Part shown: positions 39,801 through 51,733 of the stretch, one piece after another
How the letters are laid out: every line of letters starts with the position of its first letter
Position numbering within the stretch: position 1 is the stretch's first letter
Source: Strix aluco
Taxonomy: Eukaryota > Chordata > Aves > Strigiformes > Strigidae
Assembly (NCBI RefSeq): GCF_031877795.1
Contig: NC_133948.1
Coordinates: forward strand, 11,268,948-11,332,947
Direction: 5' to 3'
DNA: 64,000 nucleotides
The notes under the pieces: model-generated
Told to the model about the DNA's origin: nothing
Seen by the model: the letters and a program-made list of their open reading frames with translations, nothing else
Database searches by the model: none
Program-made: the position numbers and the translations under genes

Positions 39801-42458
39801 TGTGTTTTGGGGTAAGAGTAAGTGGTTACTCAGGTCTCCCTTTTTTTTTTTCTTGTTATAAATCCCTTTTTAGTTCATATTCCAGGAATCCTGCTGGGCT
39901 GTGACTGTACTTCAGCTTGTTTTTCAGAAAAGCCCCTGAGTTGCCTAAAGGGTCCTTCACAGGACAGGGAGCTTTTTCAGTCTCAGCAGGTTTCTTTCTC
40001 TCTGATTGTTCATTTAGAGTAACAGTCCCAAAGCCTTTATTCCAGGTCCTTGCATGGGCCCCTCCCTGGGACTTCAGGTATCAAGATGCTGCAGACAGGA
40101 GGGTGTTAAAGAGGAGATGATTAGCAGTGGTTTTCAGTAGAAGTATTAGTTCTGCCTGCTTTGAGAATGCCTCTTTCCCAGTAACCTTATTGCCCTGGAC
40201 TCACAGGAGGTGCAGCAGTAGGTGACAGGCCTGACAGCACAGAGTCCTCTCAAATGGTGAAGAGGCAATGTTTCTTCCAGGTCAAATACAGCTACTTTGA
40301 CAAGTCCCGTTTTTCTAAAGTGGAGACTCACTACTGTTATTCCACTGCTGGAATAACAACAGTCTAGGGGTCCTAAGGTAAAGAGCCTGAAGGGATGCAG
40401 CACAGTGAAGATACGGACTGCTTCTCTGTGAGTTCAGGCATACCCAGGTCACTGGAACACGACCATTGGTGCTGGCAAACTCACCAGCACATTCCTAATA
40501 ATGAGTTTGACCTGTTCCAACCAGCAGTTTCCTCCAACAACTCCTGGGTGTGGGTTGGCAGCTAGGGAATCAAGGAACTAGTCTCAAAAGGCAGACTGCT
40601 GCAGCCATCCAGTTTTAGGACTAACCAATTTACTAGCCTGGACATGGCTGCTCTCGACCAGCTGACCTCCATGTGCCCAGTTAATGTTCTAGTATAGATG
40701 TTGTCATAGAGGCCAAAACGAACCAAGTCTCGGCTCATGTTCAAGCAGGGTGTGATGCTGATGGCGTGATAGTCTTTGGGTCTTTTAAGTGGGTCACTCC
40801 CACTCTTTTCTCATCGCCAGATCCAGAAGCTGGTCTAATAAGACCTAGAGGAACCACAAGATTGCCTTTGAGGCTTGCAAAAGGAGGCATTTCAAATACA
40901 ATTTTGCAGATACTAAGGCAACAGTTAATTGTTAGGGATAGTTCATTGTTGCGTAATACTTAACTTGCTTTATTGTGATGCTATGGCTTTTGGAATTGTA
41001 ACAGCATTAAAAAGCAGATAAAAATCAGGCCGTTTCCTTAATTTTCAAATAATAAATTCGTATGTATTCAGTGTTTTGCATTTACGGGAAAAATCACTAC
41101 ACATTTATTGCTATAATCTTCCTGCTACAGTCTTCCCTGAGCATCCAATGCCAGCTGCTGTCAGAGGCAGGATACTGAGCTATGGGCTCATAGTTTGACT
41201 CACCTGTCTAGTTTTGTGTTTTTGTATAAAGATAGTCAACATCTAAGACTATTGTATAGAAAGGGTGGAAACTGAATGGAAGCAAATGAGACAAATGAAC
41301 TATAATTGTTTCAGATAAAACAGTGTATATGACCATCAAAGCAGGACAGGGCCACCCTAAATGTCTTTACATTTGAACATTGAACTATTTCAGTTTTTTA
41401 AAAAAAATATTTTTTCTCTTTCTAAGCAATGTCTGGAGACAGAGGAGTTTTCCAACTATAAACACTTTTGCTTTCACTGAGTTTATATTTTCAAAATGGC
41501 TGTTTGTTTGGCCTTGAATAAACAAGTCTCCACAACACTGTGTTGGGCAATCTTGGCCACTGATATGTGTGTGGTGTATGTGTTTACGTGTGTCCAACCC
41601 TGTTCAGTCTGACTGAATTTCAGTGTCAGGCAAGGACATACAAAATGTGTACAGTCTGCAGGGAGTCTGGGCTTGGCAGGCTTCTGGAGGCCCGCACAGA
41701 TCTGCCCTTGACTCTGCAGCAAGTGTCAGACTCTGAGGAGGAAGCAGAACAGGGGAAGTCCGACCTGGCTCCAAGACTGATAAGTGGCACCTTTTTAGCA
41801 CTTGAAAATAGAGACTGACATGCAGGAACTGAGTATCATTTGTCCCGTCTTAGTCACCCCAGGTTGTGGGGGGTGGGAACAGGCGAAGGAAGGAAAGGAA
41901 AGTGCAGATTGCCTTTTGGCAAGAGCATAGGGCCTGCTGAGGGCTGAGTCCAGAAGTGGTGTTTCTTTTGGACTTGGGGTACCCCTTGGTGATGGCTACC
42001 TGGCACTGAAGGACTAAGTTTCCTCATTCCAGGAGGTTGTAGATTCTGGGCAGAGCTGCTAAGAAAATTGTCCCTGTGGCAGAGGCATGGCTAGGCTCTG
42101 CCATGTCAGGAGAGAGTTACCAGGGAGAGAGTGGCCCCAGGCACCAACTGACCAAGAAAGAAGAGAGATGACACTTTAATAATAAGGCACTGCCCATGCT
42201 TTTGGGCAATGCAGAGGATTTCTGTAACCAATTATGGATTCCACATGGTTTGGGGACCAAATGCTTTATGGTTATGCAGCACTCAAGAGGCTGCACCAGG
42301 GATTGCCAGCTGGGAAGGATGTGTATACATGATGTGGATCTCAGGAAAGAAAGCAGCACAGAGGAGGACAGATACTGTCTATGTGATGGGAACACCTGCA
42401 GTCACCTGATGAGAGAGCTGTGGATCTCAACCCTCTGTAATTCATCCTGGAGCCTGAA
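36839..42458 (-). other. Cluster of exon-like segments, possible unrecognised gene or decaying pseudogene
   Basis: Minus-strand open segments with splice signals. 42458-42406 has acceptor TCTGTCAG and peptide FRLQDELQRVEIHSSL. About 40750-40634 has donor CTA/GTAAAT and peptide containing NMSRDLVRFGLYDN. 40561-40485 has acceptor CCCTAG and donor CTG/GTGAGT. 40386-40205 has acceptor CTTCAG and donor CCT/GTGAGT, with peptide GLVKVAVFDLEETLPLHHL. 39225-39148 has donor CTT/GTAAGA. 37613-37463 has acceptor ATCTAG after a pyrimidine tract and donor TTG/GTAAGT. 36965-36839 has acceptor TCTGCAG and donor TTG/GTAAGA, with peptide GYLQLEELVKQVVSPYLGL. The three segments between 40750 and 40205 join in phase, as do the last two. 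The junction between these groups does not, so exons would be missing or the frame is broken. I recognise no family. Single open segments of this size also arise by chance. Confidence 0.3.
37961..38035 (-). mobile_element. CR1 LINE short 3' fragment
   Basis: ACAGAATCGTAGAATTGTTT then AGGTTGGAAGAGACC, GAGATCATTGAGTCCAACCA and TTAACCTAGC match the CR1 3' end as seen from the complementary strand. The match fades after about 75 bases. Confidence 0.85.
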
Positions 42459-42459
42459 C

Positions 42460-45400
42460 TGACAGAAAGGTTGGTCACTACTGATGTACAGCATCCAAAA
42501 CACTCTGCCTAAACTAAACACTGAAAGTGGAAGTATTGTGAAAGATGCTGGTGCAGACAGGGAAGAGGAAGAGGGCCAGAAAAGAAGCCAAGATGCAATC
42601 AGTCCCATGGCTGTGGCACCTGGAGTTGGGTTTTGGTTTCCAGAGAGGATGATGTGTGAGGCTGAAGGATCAAGTCCATTTCCTTTTTGTTTCAGCACCA
42701 TTCTGGCTGCTAGCATGAAGCTCTGGAGATGCACACTGAGATCATCTTTCTGTGTTTCAAAAGCTTTCAAATTAATTTAATTTTCATTAAAATTGGACAC
42801 ACTGACCAGTCACTGCTGGAAGTCCTTTAATCTGTAGCAGACAAAAACCAGATGTTTCTGAGTGCATTATTTACTTATGTCCTTTCTACACTGACCCTGG
42901 TGCACCATGTAGAAACTAGTCTGTTTCTCTTTATTAAATGCTGCTGTTTCCATCTGCCCTTTGATATGGAGGCCAGTAGCTCTGCTTTTTATGCAAAAAA
43001 AAAGAGAACATCTCAAGGTTTTCTTGAGTCAACTTTTTTCCTCATGCCACTACCTTTCTTTTGATGACTTCTGTGGAAGTCTGTGCATTAGGGTTTGAAT
43101 CCAGAGAAGGCTTGTGGTGAATAAAGCAGAAGTAAATTAAAGCAAAGAGATTAAATGTACTGTGCTACTGCCACACGATTCAGAAAGGGACTATGTCATT
43201 GCTGGGAACTTTAAATTTCTTTACCCAGCAGGAGCCTTGCTTAATGTTTGCTGTTGCACTGTCCCACTCCCCAAGAGCTCTCTCACAGGATTTGCAGGAG
43301 ATGGCAGGCACCAAGTTATATTATTTTACTGCTCTAAATATTTCTATTTTCCATGTTTCTGCTTTTTGCCTTTGTACTACCTGTTGTTAACAGGTGTATA
43401 GGTTCTTGCTGTCTCTGAAAGAATACTCAATACATATTTGTCAGCTCAGGTATTTTTGGGCATGTTCCAACATTGCCTTGGCAATCCTGTAGTACTATGC
43501 ATAGCATCCCATACAGCATTCACCAGCCTAAGTGCTGGTCTGAGTAGCCTGTCTAGATTTTGGATATAAAAAAAGGAAGGAAAAAAAAAGACTTGCTTAT
43601 GAAAATTGTAACTGTCTAGAATTTAGTGCTGTCAATAACTTACTTGCATTTTCCAATTTGATAAGCTGAAAATCTCTTATCCAATATGACAAGAAACCTA
43701 ACCAGCTGTTGTGCAAAGAAAGATCTTAAAATTAAATATACAATGTAGAAAAGAAGGGAAGTATATATATAAAATTCTGAAAACAGCTTATTCTCTATTG
43801 AAATGAAAATATCTAGCACTCATCCGGCTCTGCTCAGATAGTCTTACACTACATATCTAATATCAACAGAGATTAATATTCTAATTCTGAATGTGGGGAA
43901 GCAGGGTTTTTTCCATTCCCATTGCTCATTCTCATGAATGAGCAACAGTTGAATTTTTGCAATTTCTACCCCATGTTCCAGCTGAGTAAATTTTGGGACT
44001 ATAATATCAGTGTGTCCCTAGAGGAAAGAGTGTAAAATTTTGAAGGAAGAAAGGAGACATTTACAGCGATCACTGTGTGGGAAAGTAGTTAAGGATAAAT
44101 AATACAACAGCTCCAGAGGGAATTGTGCAAGAGCCTGGAAACACCATTTCTTGAAAGGATTTGAACGCGGGGGAATTTCCAAAGTAAAACGGCAGTGAAA
44201 GATGAGCAGGAAAAAAGAAAAGGACAGAAAACAAACTCCAGAAGACTGAATTTTTCCCTTCCTGCATGCTGCACCTCCACTTCCTGGTGAAGAAAGCAGG
44301 CACTTTCTTGTAGAAAGGCTGTTTCACACGAGCTCCCAGGGCCATTCGGAAGGCAGGGAAGTTATTATGAAGCAATGCTGTTATCCCTGGGGCAAAAACA
44401 GAGTTAGGAGCCTTCATCTGTAGTTGCACAATCAGCAATAACCCTCTTTATTTTGCACCAGGACATGGCAAGGGCTGTTTGTGGAGCTACTTTTTCTCCT
44501 TCTGTCAGCCTTGCCTTGCAGAGAAGCTCAGCTTACACTGTGTTTGCTTATGTTCTGGTTCTTGTCAGATCCTTACTGACTTGCAGCACTCGCACACCTG
44601 GCTTGTATTTCCAGGATTTACCCTTCCCAAAGAGCTGGAAGTGCACCAGGGAGAGGGTGATGGTGCTGAGTGCTTAGGCTGTGTTTGAGCTGGGACTTAT
44701 GAGAGGGGAGTCTAAGGCAAGTGTGAGTGAGTCCAGCAGCTTGTGGCTTCCCAGAGGCACATCCTGGCCTATTCCTACGCTTTCTGCACCAGCTGCACAT
44801 GTTCTCTCTCCCTCCCCCTTTCCGCTCCAGCACTGATGCTGGTGGATTTCACTGGATTCCAGTGAGATGGTAGGAAACTGCAAAACTGCAGTGGGGATGC
44901 TGTGTGTCTGCTCTTGTTTCCCAGAAAGAGCTGGAGGGATAGGCAGAGAAGGGGCCTGCTGTCTGCAGAGGAAAGTGGGATCTGTTGGCTCCATTTGTTC
45001 TCTGAGCATTCCTGCTCATTTTAGAGAGCAGATGAAATCCAGATGCTAGTCCTGGTCTTGAGTACTGATTCAAAGATTTCAATGTGATTAAGCAGTTTGG
45101 AAAGGCTCGCTGTGCACAAGCAGTACAGCTCTGTCATTTACCTGGGAATCCCAGAAAAGCCTGGTCTCATTTTCTTTTCAGTTACCATTTAGGGGATTTT
45201 TAAAGAATATTTCCCCTCCTTGCTCCTCTTTCTGAGAGATGAGGTTGTTTTCAGATGGTCTCTTAAGACAAAAGTCCCTGTTGTTTCTGTATACCCTTAA
45301 CTAACATCAAGAACTTTAAAAAAGAAAAAAGAAAAAGTTATACCAGCTGCACAAACAGCTTAATGCGGACATAGCATCACAGTTGCTTGGGGCTCAGTAC

Positions 45401-48400
45401 GTGCAGCCTACGGAGTGTTTGCCCTCTATCTGTTGCATGGTGTTAGCATGTATCATCTGACTGGGTGAGGCAGGAGCATGCACCAGGGACCTGCAGTGTG
45501 TGGGCATGGCAAGAAGGGGAGAGTCCCTGCTTTGTAGAGGTGGAGTTAGGAGCCAGGTGATAGAGGCTGGAGGAGCAGGTAGAGGACTTGGGAGAGGACA
45601 CACAGTCAAGCCTGAGGCCTTTGCCAGCATTTAAATAGTCAGTTACATGTGTCCGTCTCCGCCAGGAAGAACAGCCCAGCCCAGCTCCAAGCCCGGGTCT
45701 TTCAACCTCCCCTGGCATGGGTGTACTGAAACCAGAGGAGTTTCCAAAGCCTCTGTGTGAGGTTAAAGCGGACAGCTCAATCTGACCTAAGGATTCACCA
45801 CTGCCGGTACAGGGAGGTCCCTCTGTATTTCCCCTCTGGGCTTGTTGCACCTCTTCTCACCAGGAATTTGACCTTTAACAGGCTCCTTTTGTTCAATTCT
45901 TCACGAGATTCCAGGGCTCAGCTTTTACGGCAGATAGCAGTAGTTCAGATGTTGCCTGAAAAAGAGGAGAATAACTTCCCTTGATTTGCTGACCACACTC
46001 CTGAAGGAGTCCAGCATCTGCCAGCCAGGTTTGCAGAGTGAGCATGTTGTGGTGCATGGTCAGCCTGGCTCCTGCTGCAAACCCAGGCCCTGCACAAGAG
46101 AGGCTGTGCTGAGCATGGTGTTTTTCTGCCCAGATGCAGACCTTTGCCCTGCTCTTTACCAAACTTCATGAGGTTTCTGTTCACGTTCATCAAGGTCCCT
46201 GTGGATGATGCTCTGCTGCTCGTCCTGTCAGCCACTCACTTTAGTTTAGTTTTAGCCAGAGATGTGCTGAGAGTGCATTTTTGTCCTCATTGTTTTCCTT
46301 TTTGACTTGCCAACTGTATTTCAACCAGCACACCTTTTTCTGAACATCTTTCTAGGGCTTTTGGATTAAAGGGTTTAGGATTTGGGCATGTTGCCTTCTT
46401 CACTCTGTAAAGATCCCTGGCAAAATGACACATTGCCTTCCCCAGCTGTTCTGCTTCCCTTGTACATTGAGTGGCTCGTGCCACTTGTGCTGTGCTCTGT
46501 GCAGACCAAGGGACCTCCAGGCTGCACAGGACCCAGTGAGCAAACCCCACTCAGGGCAGCTCTTGAACTGAGCATCACAGTGAACCATTGTTCCACTGAA
46601 TGTGACTCACTGAGAGATCTTATAAAGCATATGATGGCAGGTGTATAGGTTGTTACATACAGGTACATGTGCATTTAGCTATAAGTATGTTATATTTAAT
46701 GCTTTCAGTGAGTTTAGTACTTTCATTGAGTTAAAACCCTCCACAGATATCCTTTGGGGTTGCTACCATAATACTTTGGCCTAATTTAGTCAATACAGGG
46801 TTCAGACAGAGTTTACTGTTGGTGTCTTTGGATGCACACAAGGCTCCCTTTTGTTTTCTAGTGTCCATACTTTCAGCTGCTATAGTAATTGTACTAATGA
46901 GGTTTAGTCTTTAAGAAAACTGCTGGATTTGCTCCAGAAGAGCACTCAAGAGTTAAAGACTGAGTCGGAAGTTTCCACTGTTAAATCTAGTCTCAAGCAC
47001 AGCTGCACTTTTATAGAAAGAATAAAATGCTGATGCTGTGCAGTAAACTGCACATCCTGGATATACCCATCATATAAAGTTAATGGAGAACAGTTTCCCT
47101 TGGGCAGTGGTCTGTGCCATGTGTCCCAACAAGTACAGCCATGCAAATAATTGACTTTCAATATGTTGATTGAACTATAGAATAGAGGATGTTTAGGTTT
47201 GGGTTTAGCAGAGCATTTCTTTCAGGCATTTCTTTGTAACCAGCTGGAAAGGAAGAAGGAGGCAGCAGCTCTGCCTTTAACCTAGGAAAATTCAGCAAAT
47301 GTATGGGAGTCCCTGAGATTCTGCTGGATCGTTTTTGTTTTTTTTTTTTAAAGTGATGTGAGAAATGGTGCATGTCCTGTGACTGTCCTGTTGAAGTACT
47401 TTCCCTTAGCTCATGCTTGCAGCCCACAAAGAGAGATCCCTCAAAGTGGGAAACTGAAAGCTTGGGTGGCTGATGAAAATAGTGCCAGAGTAGTGTTGGA
47501 CTGCTGATACATGTCCCCTTCAGCATGTGGGTTTGCCCCCACTCAGTCACCCATCTCAGCCCTGCTGCACTCCTAACACATGGACTGCTTGTGATCACCC
47601 TCAAACCCTGTCAGGGCTTGTAGGAGGAATCTGTTTACCCATTACAGCTGCAGCCAGAAGTGTGTTTTCAAGACTTGAGATGAAGTACCACCAAGTTTAT
47701 CAGCTAGAACCAGGAGAGTTGTTCTCTGGCATGCTTTGAAATTAACAGAAAAACTGAAAAGCCATGAGTAATTCTAGAGCATGCTTCCCTTTTCTGATTT
47801 GGGTAACAAAATCAGAAACAAAAGACAGAGTTTGGTTTTTGTGAGTCAGAGTATTTCACAGGCTTAACTTTCATCATGAATTCTGAGAAATAACAGAGGA
47901 AAGAGACATGAATGTGAAGTTCTTCAATATCAGAATTTCCGGTTTCTGAGTATCTGTTTTTCCATATGTCTGAAAACTATACAAACTTGATTTTTGTGGG
48001 AGCAAACCCATAGCCCTCAATAGAGAAGGTTAGTGTTTCTCAGTTTCTGAAAAATTGTACTGAGACAAATGGATCATAAGCACCAATATCTGTGGAACTC
48101 ACAGCCTTAGTCTCTTAGAAGATTTGAGCAATGAATTCCCAGCATGTTGCCTTTGTTTTTGTAATTTGATTGTTGTATAGAGACAACTGATATTCCTGGG
48201 TTATAAACATGACTGGTGGAGGAGGTGAATGGTGTATGCAATACATCCAGTTTGGCTTTTGGTTGCATGCTCTTGGAAACTTTCCTAGACTCTTGTTCAA
48301 TGGTTTAAACTTAATTTACAGTTGGGAAATGCAAAATGCACTTCTTATTTATTACAAAAAGAGCTTGGTGACTGTAGATAGTGCTCTGCAAGCAAACACC

Positions 48401-51400
48401 AGCAGAAAGAGGCATCCTTTTGGGTATGTTGCAATGTAATTTGGACAGTGTAAAGACAAAGGCAAAGGAGGATGTTTAGGATACTAACATGAGAATGCCA
48501 TTGAGTTTGGTGTATATTTAGGGTTCTTTTAGTTTATAATTTTAAAAGATGAGATGAAGAGTGGTAAATTGAGGGTCAATATCTTAGTCAGCTTTTCTTT
48601 GCTGAGTAGAAATGTCTGGCTTTCTGTCCAATGATGTACTTTTCTTTCCCTCAAACAATGGAAAGCAGCACTGAAGAAAAGGAGGCATGGAGAAAATGCA
48701 ATGCTTGAAATGGTGTTCATGCCACAAATCTACTCTCTTGCTGCAGACAAGGCAGCAACCTGGTTTTCTTTAGTCTGGCCATGGACTGTCATGAATCCTG
48801 CTTCAGCATTGAGGTCTCCATCTTCTCAGAAGATGGCTCCTTGACTTGCATCTCCAACTTTATTCTGCTGAATGAAAAGCACACATACAGCATATGTAGA
48901 TGCTGGTGCTCTTTGGGATTGTCTCCTCACCTCCAGGATCCTGAGGCCAGTTATGAGGGCTGGCTTTCAACCAGCAACTAGTTTTCCTCAAACATGCCTG
49001 ATACCAATCATCATCTGAAACCACCTTCACTGTCAGAGAAGCAGGCTCTACAGATGGTAGCTCAGTGTGTCAAGAACTTGTTGGAGCTTGAGGTAAAATT
49101 ACACTGGCTTAGTGCAATATACTGCTGCCAAAACAAGCAAAGGTGCACGCTGTCCCCAGCAAGGCTGAAGGAGAAGCTCCTGGTGCCTCCAGAGCCCACC
49201 CTGGTCCCTTTTATCACTAGATGATGGGATTAGACTAACTGCCCCATCTACTCTCCCCACTAACTCAGCCCAATGGCCGAGACTTTTCAGTACCTCTGCA
49301 ATAACCTACCTGCAAGGGGAATTTCTTCCCAACTCCTTCACTTAGTATTTAGGCTCTGCTCTTAATATCTGAGGATTTCTATCCCTTGATGATTTCTTAG
49401 CCTCCATAAGGAAGCTGTGGTGTTCACATCAACCTTATCAATGCCTGTACTTCAGATGTTAAATAATTTTTGAATTTGGTCTCTTGGTTGAAGATTTGGA
49501 AAAAAAATGTAACAGGACCCAACAATGTAAAGGACAATTTAAAGATACTGTGCCTGTTTATTAGTTAATAAATGGTGATTCTGCTAATAATTCTAATTAA
49601 AATCTCCTTGAGTGTAGCTTGGCCTGTAAGGGTCTTTAAATACCTGAGCTGCTTTTCATGCAGCATACAAAGCCCTTCATGCTGGCAGTAGAGGACCAGA
49701 GAGTTCTTGCAGTGAAGTGCTATGTGTAGAGATTAAGGCCAAGGCAAACTGTGCTCCCAGACAATGATGACAAATGTGAAAGTTTTGAGAAACAAACAAA
49801 GAGATAAATAGAGGTCACAGTCCTGAGCCCCAGCATGTGAACAGCTAAGCAGCCTCTCACATGGGAGCGTCAGTGCAGACTTTGTAGCATAATATGGTCA
49901 AAGTTGAGTGTTGCACCAAGAAGACTGTAAAGGTTACACATGGAAAGAGAGAAGGAGGCTCAGATTTCATTTTTGGATCTAAAAGACAAATGGATTTGCC
50001 TATGGGAGGCAGCTGTTAGTTGTAGTAAATCATAACCCTGTCTTGGCTTTCCCAGACATGGTCTGGTAGATGACACTCTCTCTTACTGTTCTTGCCTCTT
50101 TCAGGTCTCCTCCTTGGCAGCACAAGGGCAATTTTCCAGATACAGATGTTTGATGTGCTGAGTTGAAAACCAAATTTGATGGAAATTTGGAGGCTGCAGC
50201 TGAATTCTCCATAGCATTTGATGAAAACAAATGGGCAAAATCTACTTGATCCTTGAGTCTATTAGTACTGAGTGGTCAGTGTTTCCAGCCCTGCTATGAA
50301 TTTACAGGGAAGAGCTTTCCAGGAAAACACCAGAATGATGATTCTTTAAGTTTTATAGAATAATTTGTCAAAAATGAAACGTGAAAGTCATGTAGGGATT
50401 GAGAAATTTTACAAGATCAGCAAGGTTTTGCAATGGGGTGAAATGAAGAGTCACATTAGAGCGGTGGAGGCCTGTTACGCATTCCAAGTATATTTGCCAA
50501 GTCAGACAGAGATGTGGAGACCAAGAAATTATTCCCTAGGGACCATGGTTTTATCTTGGACAAAACCATATCTTTTTCTTGGACTACTGTCACTTCCCCA
50601 AGATAACCTTACGGGAAGATACAACTACAAAAAACCAGTCTAGTCTATCCAATCCATTTCTTCAGATATGATACATGAAATAGTATTAGCTATGAGATAA
50701 AGTGCAAGTTCAAAGTCTGTAGTGAAATACAGGTGTAAATCTACACAGGTGAATTCCCCTTCTCCCAAATCTAGCTGGAAAAGGATCGCAGATAACATCT
50801 TTCAGAAAGACAGCAGACAGATGTGGAACCATATCTTTAATTTTTTAAGTGCAAGAAGAACTGTATAATTAAGAGGCTCTTAAAGAGCTAGCTGGAGCCT
50901 GGTGCACTGTGTAGCAATTCATGCTGTTCATCGCGGCTCTGTTAAGAATCAGGTTTGGCCTTAACAGCCGATCACTTCCTGGGTGCTGTGGTTACTGAGC
51001 GATACAGGCTGGATCCCAGGAGTTTTAGCTGTGATGTTTTGCAGAAGTACAGAGGTGTGCTGCTTTATTCAAGGTATTCCAGTATGATCATTTGCAGAAG
51101 ATGTATGGTGTGGACACTGGCAAGATTTAATGATGAAAAAAGTAAATAAGCAAGATTATAATAAACTATAAGGTAAAGTAAGAGCAAATATGAAGGTTCC
51201 AACTTTGTATTTTGTATTTAGCTTTTGCTTCTTTGAGTAGTCTTATGGAAAGAAAATACCTCAAGCAATGTAGGATTGATGTTATAATTTTCCCAGTGAT
51301 TCACCATGTAGGCTGCCTTTGTTTAGTAATTTCCTCTATGTGGCAAGAATGTGAAGACAGGGAGGTTGTGTGAAGCCAATAAGCAGCGTAGAGATTTCAC

Positions 51401-51480
51401 TTTGAAGTACTTCAGCAGTGAATGTGTTAAATGTTTTCATCAGAGACCTTAAAAAAAAAAAAAAAAGGGCATATGCCAGA
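42460..51480. other. Intergenic upstream of GGT5
   Basis: No recognised gene. There are scattered open frames of 60-150 codons on both strands, including a splice-flanked + strand segment near 49.04-49.10 kb noted in the findings. An A16 run at 51451-51466 lies just upstream of the GGT5 promoter. Confidence 0.45.
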
Positions 51481-51492
51481 AAAAGTTTACTT

Positions 51493-51500
51493 TATAAAAG
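51493..51500 (+). promoter_or_regulatory. GGT5: GGT5 TATA box
   Basis: TATAAAAG is a full TATA consensus, 234 bases upstream of the GGT5 ATG, which would place transcription start near 51525. An A16 run lies about 30 bases upstream. There is no CpG island here, which suits a tissue-restricted promoter rather than a housekeeping one. Confidence 0.5.
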
Positions 51501-51733
51501 AGAGTGAAAAGCCTCTCGTGTAGGAGAGCAGGAAAGAAAGAGTACACCGTTTCCTTTTTAACAAATTTTAATCTTAAAAAGAATGTGATTCTCAGTCGCA
51601 GGGGGCAGCGCCCACTTCAGTGAGACCTCCCTCCCAAAACTGCCGGCATCCTGTACTTTCACCCTGAGCAAAGCAGGCGCCTTCGCAAAAGGAGTAAAAG
51701 CCGTCAGCTGCTTTCGACAGCGTAGGACTAGAC

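Noticed and set aside
44070-44438. 122-codon minus-strand frame with an acceptor at its start
   Set aside because: No consensus donor or in-phase partner was found, so it was left out of the exon-like cluster.
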